This document shows, in pieces, positions 36,858-44,759 of a stretch of DNA of 64,000 bases. The first letter of the stretch is position 1; the number at the start of each line of letters is the position of its first letter. The translations under genes were made by a program, and so were the position numbers. Origin of the DNA: Modestobacter sp. L9-4 (GTDB lineage: Bacteria > Actinomycetota > Actinomycetes > Mycobacteriales > Geodermatophilaceae); the NCBI RefSeq assembly GCF_019112525.1, contig NZ_CP077800.1, positions 2,852,001-2,916,000 of the forward strand, in the 5' to 3' direction. The notes under the pieces are model-generated. The model was given only the letters and a program-made list of their open reading frames with translations. It was not told where the DNA came from and searched no databases.

Positions 36858-37682
36858 GTGACAGTGGTCATCGGGACGTCGGGGTGGCAGTACCGCGACT
36901 GGCGCGGTCGCTTCTACCCACCGGCCCTGCCCCAGCGGCTGTGGCTGGAGCACCACGCCGCCCACTTCGCCACCGTCGAGAGCAACAACGCCTTCTACCG
37001 GCTGCCGGAGCGCACGACGTTCGAGGCGTGGCGCGAGCGCACCCCGGACGACTACCGCTGGGCGGTCAAGGCCAGCCGCTTCCTCACCCACATGAAGCGG
37101 CTGCGCGACCCGGCCGAGCCGGTGGCCCGGCTGATGGACCGGGTGGCCGGCCTCGGCGACCGGCTGGACGTCGTCCTGCTCCAGCTGCCCCCGACACTGC
37201 AGGCCGACGTCGACCTGCTCAGCGAGTGCCTCGGCCAGTTCCCCGCCGGCACCCGGGTGGCCGTCGAGCCCCGGCACGAGAGCTGGTGGACCGACGACGT
37301 CCGGGCGCTGCTGGAGCGGTACTCCGCGGCGCTGTGCTGGGCCGACCGCGGCGAGCAGCCCGTCGCCCCGCTGTGGCGGACGGCGGAGTGGGGCTACCTG
37401 CGGCTGCACACCGGGGCCGAGGGCTGGGGTTACCGGCCCGAGACCCTGCAGCTGTGGGCGCAGCGGCTGGCCGACACCTACGGCCACGACGACGTGCTCG
37501 TGTACTTCAACAACGACCCCGGCGGCGCGGCCACGGTCGACGCCGTCACGTTCGCCGGTGCCGTCCGCGCGACGGGCGGGGAGCACACCCGGGTCCCCAC
37601 GACGGCCGAGGCGGACGGGACGGCGTGGCCGCCCGCGCCTCAGAGGGCGGCGGGGTCCTCGGCGAAGGTGACGCCCAGCTGA
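36858..37682 (+). CDS. DUF72 family protein
   Basis: 274 residues, TIM-barrel-like. Family landmarks: GTSGWQYRDWRGRFYP at the N-terminus, TVESNNAFYRLP, the RFLTHMKRL segment, LLQLPP, and the VEPRHESWW motif; C-terminal YFNND. DUF72 (YecE) proteins are widespread, and their biochemical function is unknown. The last 43 bp overlap the 3' end of the convergent oxidoreductase gene; the overlapped residues are outside the conserved domain, which ends near residue 240. Confidence 0.9.
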   Translation: MTVVIGTSGWQYRDWRGRFYPPALPQRLWLEHHAAHFATVESNNAFYRLPERTTFEAWRERTPDDYRWAVKASRFLTHMKRLRDPAEPVARLMDRVAGLGDRLDVVLLQLPPTLQADVDLLSECLGQFPAGTRVAVEPRHESWWTDDVRALLERYSAALCWADRGEQPVAPLWRTAEWGYLRLHTGAEGWGYRPETLQLWAQRLADTYGHDDVLVYFNNDPGGAATVDAVTFAGAVRATGGEHTRVPTTAEADGTAWPPAPQRAAGSSAKVTPS

Positions 37683-38632
37683 GCGGCGGCCTGCTCGAGC
37701 ACGTCCTGCACCGCGAGGGTGTCGGCCAGTGGCATGACCGCGCTCTCGGTGCGGCCGGCGCGCAGGCTCTCGGTGACCTCGATCAGCTCGTGCGAGTAGC
37801 CGGCGCCGAGCTGCGGCAGGGTGATCTCCTCGGGCTCCGCACCGACCCGGTGCAGCACGATCGTCGCCGGGTGGTGGAAGCGGGGGAGGACGTCGATCCA
37901 GCCGGCGGTCCCGAAGACCCGGGCCTGACCGGGCGTCGCGTGGTGCAGTGACGTCATCAGGGACGCCGAGCGGCCGTCGGCGTAGCCGAGCAGCATCGAG
38001 GCCTCGGCCTCCACGCCGTTGTCGAACAGCGACCCGGTGGCCGCCACCGTGTCGGGGTCCCCGAGAAGCATCTGGGCGAACGAGACGACGTAGACGCCCA
38101 GGTCCAGCAGTGCCCCGCCGCCGAGCTCACGCGCGAAGAGCCGGTCGCTGGGGTCGAACTCCCGCTGCACGCCCAGGTCGGCCTGCACCGACCGCACCTG
38201 TCCGATCGCGCCGTCGGCGATCAGCTCGCGCAGCCGGACGACGGCGGGCTGGAAGCGGGTCCACATCGCCTCCATGACGAACACGTCCGCGGCCCGGGCG
38301 GCGTCGACCACCTCGCGGGCGCCGGCGACGGTGGCGGTGAACGCCTTCTCCACCAGCAGCGCCTTGCCCGCGGCGATCGCACCCAGGGCGATCGCGTGGT
38401 GCTGCGGGTGCGGGGTCGCGATGTACAGGACGTCGACGTCGGGGTCGGCGAGGATGTCGGCGTAGGAGCCGTGCGCCCGCTCGATGCCGTGCCGGTCGGC
38501 GAAGTCGCGGGCCCGGTCGGCCGAGCGGGAGGCCACGGCGACCGCGCGGGCGCCCTCGACCACGGCGAAGTCCTCGACCACCTTCTCCGCGATGCGGCCC
38601 GGCCCGACGACGCCCCAGCGGATCTCGCTCAT
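37640..38632 (-). CDS. Gfo/Idh/MocA family oxidoreductase
   Basis: 330 residues. Rossmann motif WGVVGPGRIAEKVVEDF, signature LLVEKAFTAT (EKP replaced by EKA, seen in the trans-1,2-dihydrobenzene-diol dehydrogenase-like branch), then the GGGALLDLGVYVVSF substrate-domain block. The reaction is NAD(P)-dependent; substrate unknown. ATG at 38632 with TAGCGT 7 nt upstream and no ribosome binding site, so probably leaderless. Convergent overlap with the DUF72 gene. Confidence 0.88.
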   Translation of the reverse strand: MSEIRWGVVGPGRIAEKVVEDFAVVEGARAVAVASRSADRARDFADRHGIERAHGSYADILADPDVDVLYIATPHPQHHAIALGAIAAGKALLVEKAFTATVAGAREVVDAARAADVFVMEAMWTRFQPAVVRLRELIADGAIGQVRSVQADLGVQREFDPSDRLFARELGGGALLDLGVYVVSFAQMLLGDPDTVAATGSLFDNGVEAEASMLLGYADGRSASLMTSLHHATPGQARVFGTAGWIDVLPRFHHPATIVLHRVGAEPEEITLPQLGAGYSHELIEVTESLRAGRTESAVMPLADTLAVQDVLEQAAAQLGVTFAEDPAAL

Positions 38633-38664
38633 GGCCGGAACGCTACGGGAGGCAGACTGACCCG

Positions 38665-38940
38665 GTGGCACTGCTCATCGACCGTCCCGTCTGGCCGTGG
38701 CGGGGCCGCATGTGGTCGCACCTGGTCAGCGACGTCGGCTACGACGAGCTGCACGCCTTCGTGGCCGAGCACCTCGGGATGCCGCGCCGGGCGTTCCAGG
38801 GCGACCACTACGACGTCCCCGAGGAGCTCTACGACGTGGCGGTGGCCGGTGGGGCCGAGCCGGTGGGCTCCCGCGAGCTCCTCCGGCGGCTGATGGGCGC
38901 GGGGCTGCGGCTCAAGAAGACCGGGCGCGCAGCAGGCTGA
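38665..38940 (+). CDS. DUF4031 family protein
   Basis: 91 residues, starting MALLIDRPVWPWRGRMWSHL, the conserved DUF4031 opening, then SDVGYDELHAFVAEHLGMPRRAF and DHYDVPE. Function unknown; widespread in actinobacteria. The 3' 29 bp overlap the convergent HD-domain gene, an arrangement common for these two, and both may concern nucleotides. CAGACT lies 6 nt before the GTG; GGGAGG is about 12 nt upstream. Confidence 0.88.
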   Translation: MALLIDRPVWPWRGRMWSHLVSDVGYDELHAFVAEHLGMPRRAFQGDHYDVPEELYDVAVAGGAEPVGSRELLRRLMGAGLRLKKTGRAAG

Positions 38941-39535
38941 GCTCGGCGGCCAGGTTCGCCCGGGCCTGCGCCGTCCACTGCTGGGCGGTCGGCGTCCGGA
39001 AGAGCGCCGGCAGGGCGAGCAGCTGCTCGAGCACCGCGATCCGGCCGGTGGTGAAGTCGGCGTCGGAGTAGTGGCCGTACTCCGCCCGGATCGCGGTGGC
39101 GTAGGCGACGTAGGCCTGCGGCGGGCTGGCCAGCACGGCCAGGTCGGCGTCGCACAGGACGGCGCCGTTCGAGTCGTCCGGCTCGGGGTCGTGGCCGGCG
39201 GTCAGCAGGACCAGTCGCTCGACCTCGGCGACCGTGCCGGGCTCGACCAGCCCGAGCAGCCCGATGTGCGCCCGGTCGGCGCTGACCTGCTCGTTGTCGG
39301 TACGGAGCGGGTCGTAGGCGACATCGTGGTACCAGGCGGCCAGCCGGACGGCGGCGGGGTCGGCGGCGTGCGCGGCGAGTGAGTCGACCAGGCCCAGGAC
39401 GGCGGCCAGGTGGGCCAGGTCGTGGTAGCGGCGGTGCGGCTCGGACCACGCACCGACGACGGCGGCCCACTCGGTGCGGGAGGTGGGCGAGTCCCCGGCC
39501 AGGGCCGCCCACTCGGGGAAGTCGACGCCGGGCAC
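38912..39535 (-). CDS. HD-domain predicted metal-dependent phosphohydrolase
   Basis: 207 residues. HD-superfamily metal ligands: RRYHDLAHL (first His), WYHDVAYD (the HD pair), and a later Asp in CDADLAVL. Helical throughout. The family (COG4339-like) is uncharacterised but presumably removes phosphate from a nucleotide. GTG or ATG start at MPGVDFPEWAAL. Overlaps the DUF4031 gene tail to tail. Confidence 0.88.
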   Translation of the reverse strand: MPGVDFPEWAALAGDSPTSRTEWAAVVGAWSEPHRRYHDLAHLAAVLGLVDSLAAHAADPAAVRLAAWYHDVAYDPLRTDNEQVSADRAHIGLLGLVEPGTVAEVERLVLLTAGHDPEPDDSNGAVLCDADLAVLASPPQAYVAYATAIRAEYGHYSDADFTTGRIAVLEQLLALPALFRTPTAQQWTAQARANLAAELSLLRARSS

Positions 39536-39596
39536 GCGCCGAGTCTGACACCTCGGTGCGGGGTGTCGGCACCGGTCGCGCGGGTAGAGTGGAGGA

Positions 39597-39776
39597 CGTC
39601 CGGGCCGGGCGACCTGTGTCCCCGGGCTCCACTAGATAACTGCCGCCGCGGAACACCGCCCCGACCTCGGTCGGGGGCTGGAGCTGCGGATGTGCAAACC
39701 GCCGCGAGGCGACCAGCGTCCGGTCCGGACCCACGCAGCAGAACGGCCCCTCTCCTTCCGGAGAGGGGCCGTTGTG
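39597..39776 (+). ncRNA. Candidate structured small RNA beside zwf
   Basis: A possible promoter (TAGAGT at 39585-39590, weak -35 GTGTCG with spacer 16) leads into a stretch with no sensible gene. The predicted RNA begins with GTCCGGGCCGG (39598-39608), which pairs with CCGGTCCGGAC (39720-39730), 11 bp with one G-U. Inside are GCTCCA/TGGAGC (39626-39631 with 39679-39684) and a CCCCGAC-CTCG-GTCGGGG hairpin. A perfect terminator (39742-39773) ends it. The closing stem, open interior and length of about 180 nt recall 6S-type RNAs, but no known family is recognised. Confidence 0.5.
39742..39773. terminator. Terminator shared by zwf and the candidate small RNA
   Basis: Perfect 14-bp stem AACGGCCCCTCTCC / GGAGAGGGGCCGTT with TTCC loop, 10 nt past the zwf stop; the A-A/T-T ends make it work in both directions. 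Confidence 0.85.
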
Positions 39777-39783
39777 CTGTGCG

Positions 39784-41208
39784 TCAGGCCTCGGTCTGCC
39801 CCAGCAGCCAGCCGTGCTCGCCGGCGAGCTCGTTGGCAGCGGCCGGACCCCACGAGCCCGGGGTGTAGGAGTGCACCTCGGGCTTGGCGTCGAGCACCGG
39901 CTGCAGCGCCCGCCAGGTCTGGGCCAGGCCCTCGCTGGTGGTGAACAGCGACCGGTCGCCGACCAGGACGTCGTGGATCAGCGAGACGTAGGGCGGCAGC
40001 GGGTCACCGCCGGGGATCTTCGACAGGTCCAGCGACACCCGCGCGGGGGTGATGGCCAGGTCGGGGCCGGGCTTCTTGGCCATCACGTCGATGTCCACGG
40101 CGCCGGCACCGGCCAGCGACAGGGAGATGACGTTGCCGTTGGCCGGGACGTCGTCCACCGGGCCCTTGGGGCGGTGCAGGATCAGGCTGACCCGCTGCTG
40201 CTTGGCGGCCATCTTCTTGCCGGTGCGCAGCAGGAAGGGCACACCCCGCCAGCGCCCGGAGTCGATGCACAGCCGGGCGGCGACGAAGGTGTCGGTGTCG
40301 CTGTCGTCCGGCACGCCGTCGAGCTCGCGGTAGCCCTCGAACTGGCCCAGGACGACGTCCTCGGGCTGCAGCGGGCGGAACTTCGACAGCACCGACTCGC
40401 GGGCGGCGAGGATGTCGTCGGCCTTGAAGCTGACCGGGGGCTCCATGGCGACCTCGGCGGCGACCTGGAACAGGTGGGTCACCAGCATGTCGAGGGTGGC
40501 GCCGGTGGCGTCGTAGAACTCGGCGCGGTCGGCGACGTCGAGGTCCTCGGGGACGTCGATCTGCACCTGGGCGATGTGCTCGCGGCTCCAGATGTGCTCG
40601 AAGAGCCCGTTGGCGAAGCGGAGGGCGTGCAGGTCCTGCGTGCCCTCCTTGCCCAGGAAGTGGTCGATGCGGAAGACCTGCTCCTCGTCGAACACCGAGT
40701 GCACCAGCTCGTCGAGCTCGCGGAAGCCCTCGGGCGAGGCGCCGAACGGCTTCTCGTAGACGATCCGGGCGCCATCGGCCAGGGCGTGCTTGCCGATCGC
40801 CTTGGTGTAGCCGGTGAACGCCTTCGGCGGCAGCGACAGGTAGTGCACCAGCTGCGCCTCGTCGCCGAGCTCCTTGCGGGCGGTGTCGACGGCGTCGAGC
40901 AGCTGGCCCGGGTCCTCCTCGGTGAACCCGCCGCCGGCGAAGCGCAGCCGCTGGCTGAACTCCTCCCACGGGCCGTCCTCGGTGCCGGAGGCGAACTCCT
41001 CCAGGGCGCCCTTCACGTGGTCGACGAAGTCCTCGTCGCTGCGCTCGCCGCGGCCGCTGCCGATCAGGCGCCAGTCCGCAGGGAGGAGGCCGTGCTGGGC
41101 CAGCTGGTAGAACGCCGGCAGCACCATGCGGCGCGCCAGGTCTCCGGTGGCGCCGTAGAGCACGAAGACGGTGGGGGACAGGTCGGTGGTCGTCCCGTTG
41201 TCGGGCAC
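39784..41208 (-). CDS. zwf: Glucose-6-phosphate 1-dehydrogenase
   Basis: Oxidises glucose-6-phosphate with NADP to 6-phosphogluconolactone, first step of the oxidative pentose phosphate pathway. 474 residues from a GTG with GAGAGGA 7 nt upstream; a very long open frame continues upstream antisense to other genes and is not coding. Cofactor loop YGATGDLARR, catalytic/substrate motif RIDHFLGKE, and the EKPFG block are present. No opcA, tal or tkt neighbours, unlike the usual actinobacterial zwf-opcA operon, so this may be a second zwf; other positions in the genome would be needed to tell. Confidence 0.96.
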   Translation of the reverse strand: MPDNGTTTDLSPTVFVLYGATGDLARRMVLPAFYQLAQHGLLPADWRLIGSGRGERSDEDFVDHVKGALEEFASGTEDGPWEEFSQRLRFAGGGFTEEDPGQLLDAVDTARKELGDEAQLVHYLSLPPKAFTGYTKAIGKHALADGARIVYEKPFGASPEGFRELDELVHSVFDEEQVFRIDHFLGKEGTQDLHALRFANGLFEHIWSREHIAQVQIDVPEDLDVADRAEFYDATGATLDMLVTHLFQVAAEVAMEPPVSFKADDILAARESVLSKFRPLQPEDVVLGQFEGYRELDGVPDDSDTDTFVAARLCIDSGRWRGVPFLLRTGKKMAAKQQRVSLILHRPKGPVDDVPANGNVISLSLAGAGAVDIDVMAKKPGPDLAITPARVSLDLSKIPGGDPLPPYVSLIHDVLVGDRSLFTTSEGLAQTWRALQPVLDAKPEVHSYTPGSWGPAAANELAGEHGWLLGQTEA

Positions 41209-41515
41209 GTTGATCCTCTCGGGCGCGGCCGGTCTCCGTGGGACGGGAGGCCGGAGGTCATCGGCCCGTGCGGCGCTGCACGGCCTTCGTGGGCGACAGT
41301 CTGCCCACTCGTGGAAGGGCTCACCCCTCAGGGGAGCGCGTCCCCAGGTGAGACACCGTGCAGCCGGGTTTTCTTCCATCCCCGTCGCGGCGTCGGCTGA
41401 GGACCTCAGACCGAGGGGCACCCGATCGGCCGCCAGGACTGCGTGACCGACCGATGCCCGGCACCCCACCTCAGGACGACGGTCCTCCTCGTAGGCACCG
41501 ATCGAGGAGGACACC
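41209..41515. other. Intergenic region between zwf and a small ORF
   Basis: This 307-bp divergent gap holds the zwf leader and the upstream region of the small ORF. Visible structure: GTGGGC-N8-GCCCAC at 41289-41308, a CCCCT-C-AGGGG hairpin near 41323-41333, and an inverted repeat (41481-41491 with 41503-41513) that pairs GTCCTCCTCG with the ribosome binding site CGAGGAGGAC. No clear sigma-A promoter for zwf was found. Confidence 0.6.
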
Positions 41516-41644
41516 GTGAGCGCACACCACGTGGACCCGGCGCTGGAGGCCGAGCTGGCCTGGCGACACCAGCTGATCCGGTCGTCCGCCGGCCAGGGCA
41601 GCTGGCGCGGCAGCTGGACGCGCGGCCGGCGGCGGCGGGCCTGA
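41516..41644 (+). CDS. Small basic ORF (42 codons) upstream of the LuxR-type regulator
   Basis: GTG preceded by a perfect AGGAGG with 6-nt spacing. The product begins SAHHVDPALEAELAWRHQL, a likely amphipathic helix, and ends in an Arg-rich tail (TRGRRRRA). It ends 41 nt before the regulator gene, so it could be a leader peptide or a small protein. No family recognised. The ribosome site can pair with an upstream anti-site, suggesting control of translation. Confidence 0.5.
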   Translation: MSAHHVDPALEAELAWRHQLIRSSAGQGSWRGSWTRGRRRRA

Positions 41645-41685
41645 CCGCCACCTGGTCGTCGGAGGGCCGTGCCACGATCGGCGGC

Positions 41686-44676
41686 GTGCCACGCTGGGAC
41701 GACACCCCGCTCGTCGGTCGGGCCGCTGAGCTCGACCGGCTGCTCCAGCACGTCGACCGGGCGGCCTCCGGGCGGTCCTCGGCGGTGCTGGTGGCCGGGG
41801 ACGCCGGCGTGGGCAAGAGCCGGCTGCTCGAGGAGCTGGGTGCCCGCGCGACGGCGCGCGGGGTGCGGGTGCTGGTCGGCCACTGCGTCGACCTCGGCGA
41901 CGTCGGCCTGTCCTACCTGCCCTTCGTCGACCTGCTGCGCCCGGTGGCCGCCGACCCGGTCCTGCGGGCTGTGCTGGACCGGTACCCGCAGCTCACCGAC
42001 GTGCTCACCGGCCGCGTCCGGACGGTGGCACCCGACCAGCCGGTCCCCGCTGCGGCCGACCTCGGGGGGCCGCTGCTGTCGGCCCACCGGGCGCTGGGCC
42101 GGCCCGCGGACGACGGTCGGCTGCAGCTGTTCGAGTCGGTCGCGGCGCTGCTGGGGGAGCTGGCCGCCGAGCAGCCGCTGGTCGTGGTGCTGGAGGACCT
42201 GCACTGGGCCGACCGGTCCAGCCGGGACCTGCTCCGGTACCTGCTGGCCCGGCTGGTCGACGAACCGGTCGCCGTCATCGCCTCCTACCGGGCCGACGAC
42301 CTGCACCGGCGGCACCCGCTGCGCCCGCTGCTGGCCGAGCTGGTGCGGCTGCCCGGGGTCGAGCGCCTGCAGCTGGCGGCGCTGCCCGACGCCGACGTGG
42401 AGCGCCTCGTCCGGGGCCTGGCCGCGGCGCGCGGCGGGGCGAGCGACCGCGTGGTCGACGACGTGGTGGCCCGCGCCGAGGGCAACGCGTTCTACGCCGA
42501 GGAGCTGCTGGCGGCCGGTCTGCACGGCGAGGAGCTGCCGCTGGGTCTCAGCGACGTCCTGCTCGCCCGGGTCGAGACGGTCTCCCCGGAGGCGCAGGAG
42601 GTCCTCCGCGTCGCCGCCGTCGCCGGGCGCCGGGTGCGGCACGAGCTGGTGTTGGCGGTGAGCGGGCAGGCCGCGGCACAGCTGGAGCGGTCGCTGGCCG
42701 AGGCGGTCCACCACCACCTGCTCGTCGTCGCCGACGACGGCCGCTACCTGTTCCGCCACGCCCTGCTGCGCGAGGCGGTGCTGGCCGACCTGCTGCCCGG
42801 TGAGCGGGTGCGCCTGCACGGCGCGGTCGCCACCCACCTGGCCGACCACCCCGGCACCGGGACGGCCGCCGAGCGCGCGCACCACCTGCTGGCCAGCAAC
42901 GACCTGCCCGGGGCGCTGACCGCCTCGCTGGACGCCGCCGCGGCCGCCGGGCGGGTGGGCGCCCCGGCCGAGCAGCTGCAGCACCTGGAGGCCGCGCTGG
43001 CGCTGTGGCCGGTGGTGCCCGACGCGGCCGGACGGGCGGGGCGGGCGCACTGGCAGCTGCTGGTGGACACGGCCGCGTCGGCCCGGGTCGCCGGTGAGGT
43101 GCACCGTGCCGTGGCCCTGCTCCGCGCGGCGCAGGGCGTCCTGGGCCCGGCCGGGGACCCGGCCGACCGGGCCCGGGTGCACCACACGCTGGCCCAGACG
43201 CTGACCCGGATCGAGGACCAGGAGGCCGCCCACCGGGAGAGCACGGCCGCCCTGGCCCTGGTGCCGGCCGACCCGCCCTCGGTGGTGCGCACCTGGGCGG
43301 CGGCCACGCACGCCCGTACCAGCTGGGCGGTGGGCCGCCCCGAGGAGGCGACCAGCGCCGGGGAGGAGGCGCTGGCCGCCGCCGACGCCCTCGGCCTGGA
43401 CAGCGCGTGGGCCGACACCGCGGTGTCCCTGGCGAGGATGCAGCGGGTGCACGACCCGGCAGCGGTGCAGCGGCGGTTGCAGGAGGCGCTGCTGCGCGCT
43501 CGCCGGTCCGGGGACGCGGACGTGGAGATGCGGGTGCTGTTCAACCTCGCGATCACCGCCTACGACGCCGGCGACGTCGCCGGCACGCTCGCGGTGACCG
43601 GTCCGGCCGTCGTCCGGGCCCGGGAGCTGGCCGTGGAGTGGTCGTTCTACGCCGCCGAGGTGCGCCACCTGGAGGTGCTCGCCCGCCACGCCGCCGGCGA
43701 CTGGGACGCCGCCCTCGCCCTCGCCGACGAGCTGGCCCGGGTGCCGGAGATGGCCTCCCACGTCCGCGCGAACGGGCTGCTCGTGCTGACCGGTCGGGGT
43801 GACCCGGCCGCGCGGCCCCGGCTCGCCTGGGCGCGCGACCTCACCGACCGGCTGGACGTGCACCTGTCGCTGATGCTGGCCACCGTCACCGCGGAGGTCG
43901 AGCTGGCCGCCCAGGACGGTGAGCCGGACGAGGCGGTGCGGCGGGCGACCTGGGCCGACCGGCGGATGCAGGAGCTGTGGGGCGGCGACCGGCTCGGGTC
44001 GCTGCGGCTGCTGACGAGCGCGCTCTCGGTGGTCGCCGACGCCGCGGCCCGGGCGAGGACGACCGGTCAGGTCGACGTGCTCACCCGGTGGGTCCGCGAG
44101 GGCGAGGCGCTCGCCGAGCTGGCCGAGCAGGTGGTGGCCGAGTACGTGCCGCTGATCGGGCCGCTGGGGGTCGAGGCGCTGGCGTGGCAGCACCGGCTCG
44201 CGGCCGAGGTGAGCCGGCTCCACGGCCGCGCCGCCCCGCAGCTGTGGCGCGCGGTGGTCGAGGCGTTCGGCTACGGGCACGTCCCGGAGCAGGCGGTGAG
44301 CCGGTTCCGCCTCGCCGAGGCCCTGCTGGCGGTGGACGACCGGCCGGCAGCCGGCGACGAGCTGCGACGGGCCCACGAGGTGGCGGTACGCCTGGGCGCG
44401 GTGCCGCTGCGGACGGCGGTCGAGGCGCTCGCCCGCCGGGGACGGCTCGACCTGCCCGGGGTCCGCACGACCGAGCCGGGTGCCGTGCTGACGCCGCGGG
44501 AGGCCGAGGTGCTGGCGCTGCTGGCCCGCGGGTGCACCAACCGGCAGGTCGGCGCGGCGCTGTTCATCAGCGAGAAGACCGCGAGCGTGCACGTGAGCAA
44601 CATCCTGGCCAAGCTCGGCGTCTCCGGCCGCACCGAGGCGGTGGCCGTCGCCGCCGCCCGCGGGCTGCTCGGCTGA
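41686..44676 (+). CDS. LAL-type (large ATP-binding) LuxR family transcriptional regulator
   Basis: 996 residues. N-terminal AAA/NACHT-like ATPase: LVGRAAELDRLL, Walker A VAGDAGVGKSR, Walker B VVVLEDLHWAD; a long helical TPR-like middle (about 380-920); and a C-terminal LuxR helix-turn-helix (LTPREAEVLALLARGCTNRQVG, about 935-990). Such regulators respond to small inducers and activate local operons or secondary metabolism in actinobacteria. No obvious target operon is next to it. The start at GTG 41686 gives the family N-terminus; ribosome site GGAGGG is 20 nt away, too far, and CACGAT 7 nt upstream hints at leaderless expression. Confidence 0.9.
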   Translation: MPRWDDTPLVGRAAELDRLLQHVDRAASGRSSAVLVAGDAGVGKSRLLEELGARATARGVRVLVGHCVDLGDVGLSYLPFVDLLRPVAADPVLRAVLDRYPQLTDVLTGRVRTVAPDQPVPAAADLGGPLLSAHRALGRPADDGRLQLFESVAALLGELAAEQPLVVVLEDLHWADRSSRDLLRYLLARLVDEPVAVIASYRADDLHRRHPLRPLLAELVRLPGVERLQLAALPDADVERLVRGLAAARGGASDRVVDDVVARAEGNAFYAEELLAAGLHGEELPLGLSDVLLARVETVSPEAQEVLRVAAVAGRRVRHELVLAVSGQAAAQLERSLAEAVHHHLLVVADDGRYLFRHALLREAVLADLLPGERVRLHGAVATHLADHPGTGTAAERAHHLLASNDLPGALTASLDAAAAAGRVGAPAEQLQHLEAALALWPVVPDAAGRAGRAHWQLLVDTAASARVAGEVHRAVALLRAAQGVLGPAGDPADRARVHHTLAQTLTRIEDQEAAHRESTAALALVPADPPSVVRTWAAATHARTSWAVGRPEEATSAGEEALAAADALGLDSAWADTAVSLARMQRVHDPAAVQRRLQEALLRARRSGDADVEMRVLFNLAITAYDAGDVAGTLAVTGPAVVRARELAVEWSFYAAEVRHLEVLARHAAGDWDAALALADELARVPEMASHVRANGLLVLTGRGDPAARPRLAWARDLTDRLDVHLSLMLATVTAEVELAAQDGEPDEAVRRATWADRRMQELWGGDRLGSLRLLTSALSVVADAAARARTTGQVDVLTRWVREGEALAELAEQVVAEYVPLIGPLGVEALAWQHRLAAEVSRLHGRAAPQLWRAVVEAFGYGHVPEQAVSRFRLAEALLAVDDRPAAGDELRRAHEVAVRLGAVPLRTAVEALARRGRLDLPGVRTTEPGAVLTPREAEVLALLARGCTNRQVGAALFISEKTASVHVSNILAKLGVSGRTEAVAVAAARGLLG

Positions 44677-44759
44677 TCCGGTTCCGGGTGGGCAGTCGAC
44701 GCGCCGACACGGGCGGACACGCCGGCGCCACTGGACCGGTGCGGCCCAGGTCGGTGCGG

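Noticed and set aside
39540-39780. A protein-coding gene or a known RNA (tmRNA, RNase P, SRP RNA, 6C RNA) between the HD gene and zwf.
   Set aside because: No start with ribosome site and sustained frame. The signature sequences of tmRNA, RNase P and SRP RNA are absent, and there are no C-rich loops of the 6C type. It is kept only as an unclassified candidate.
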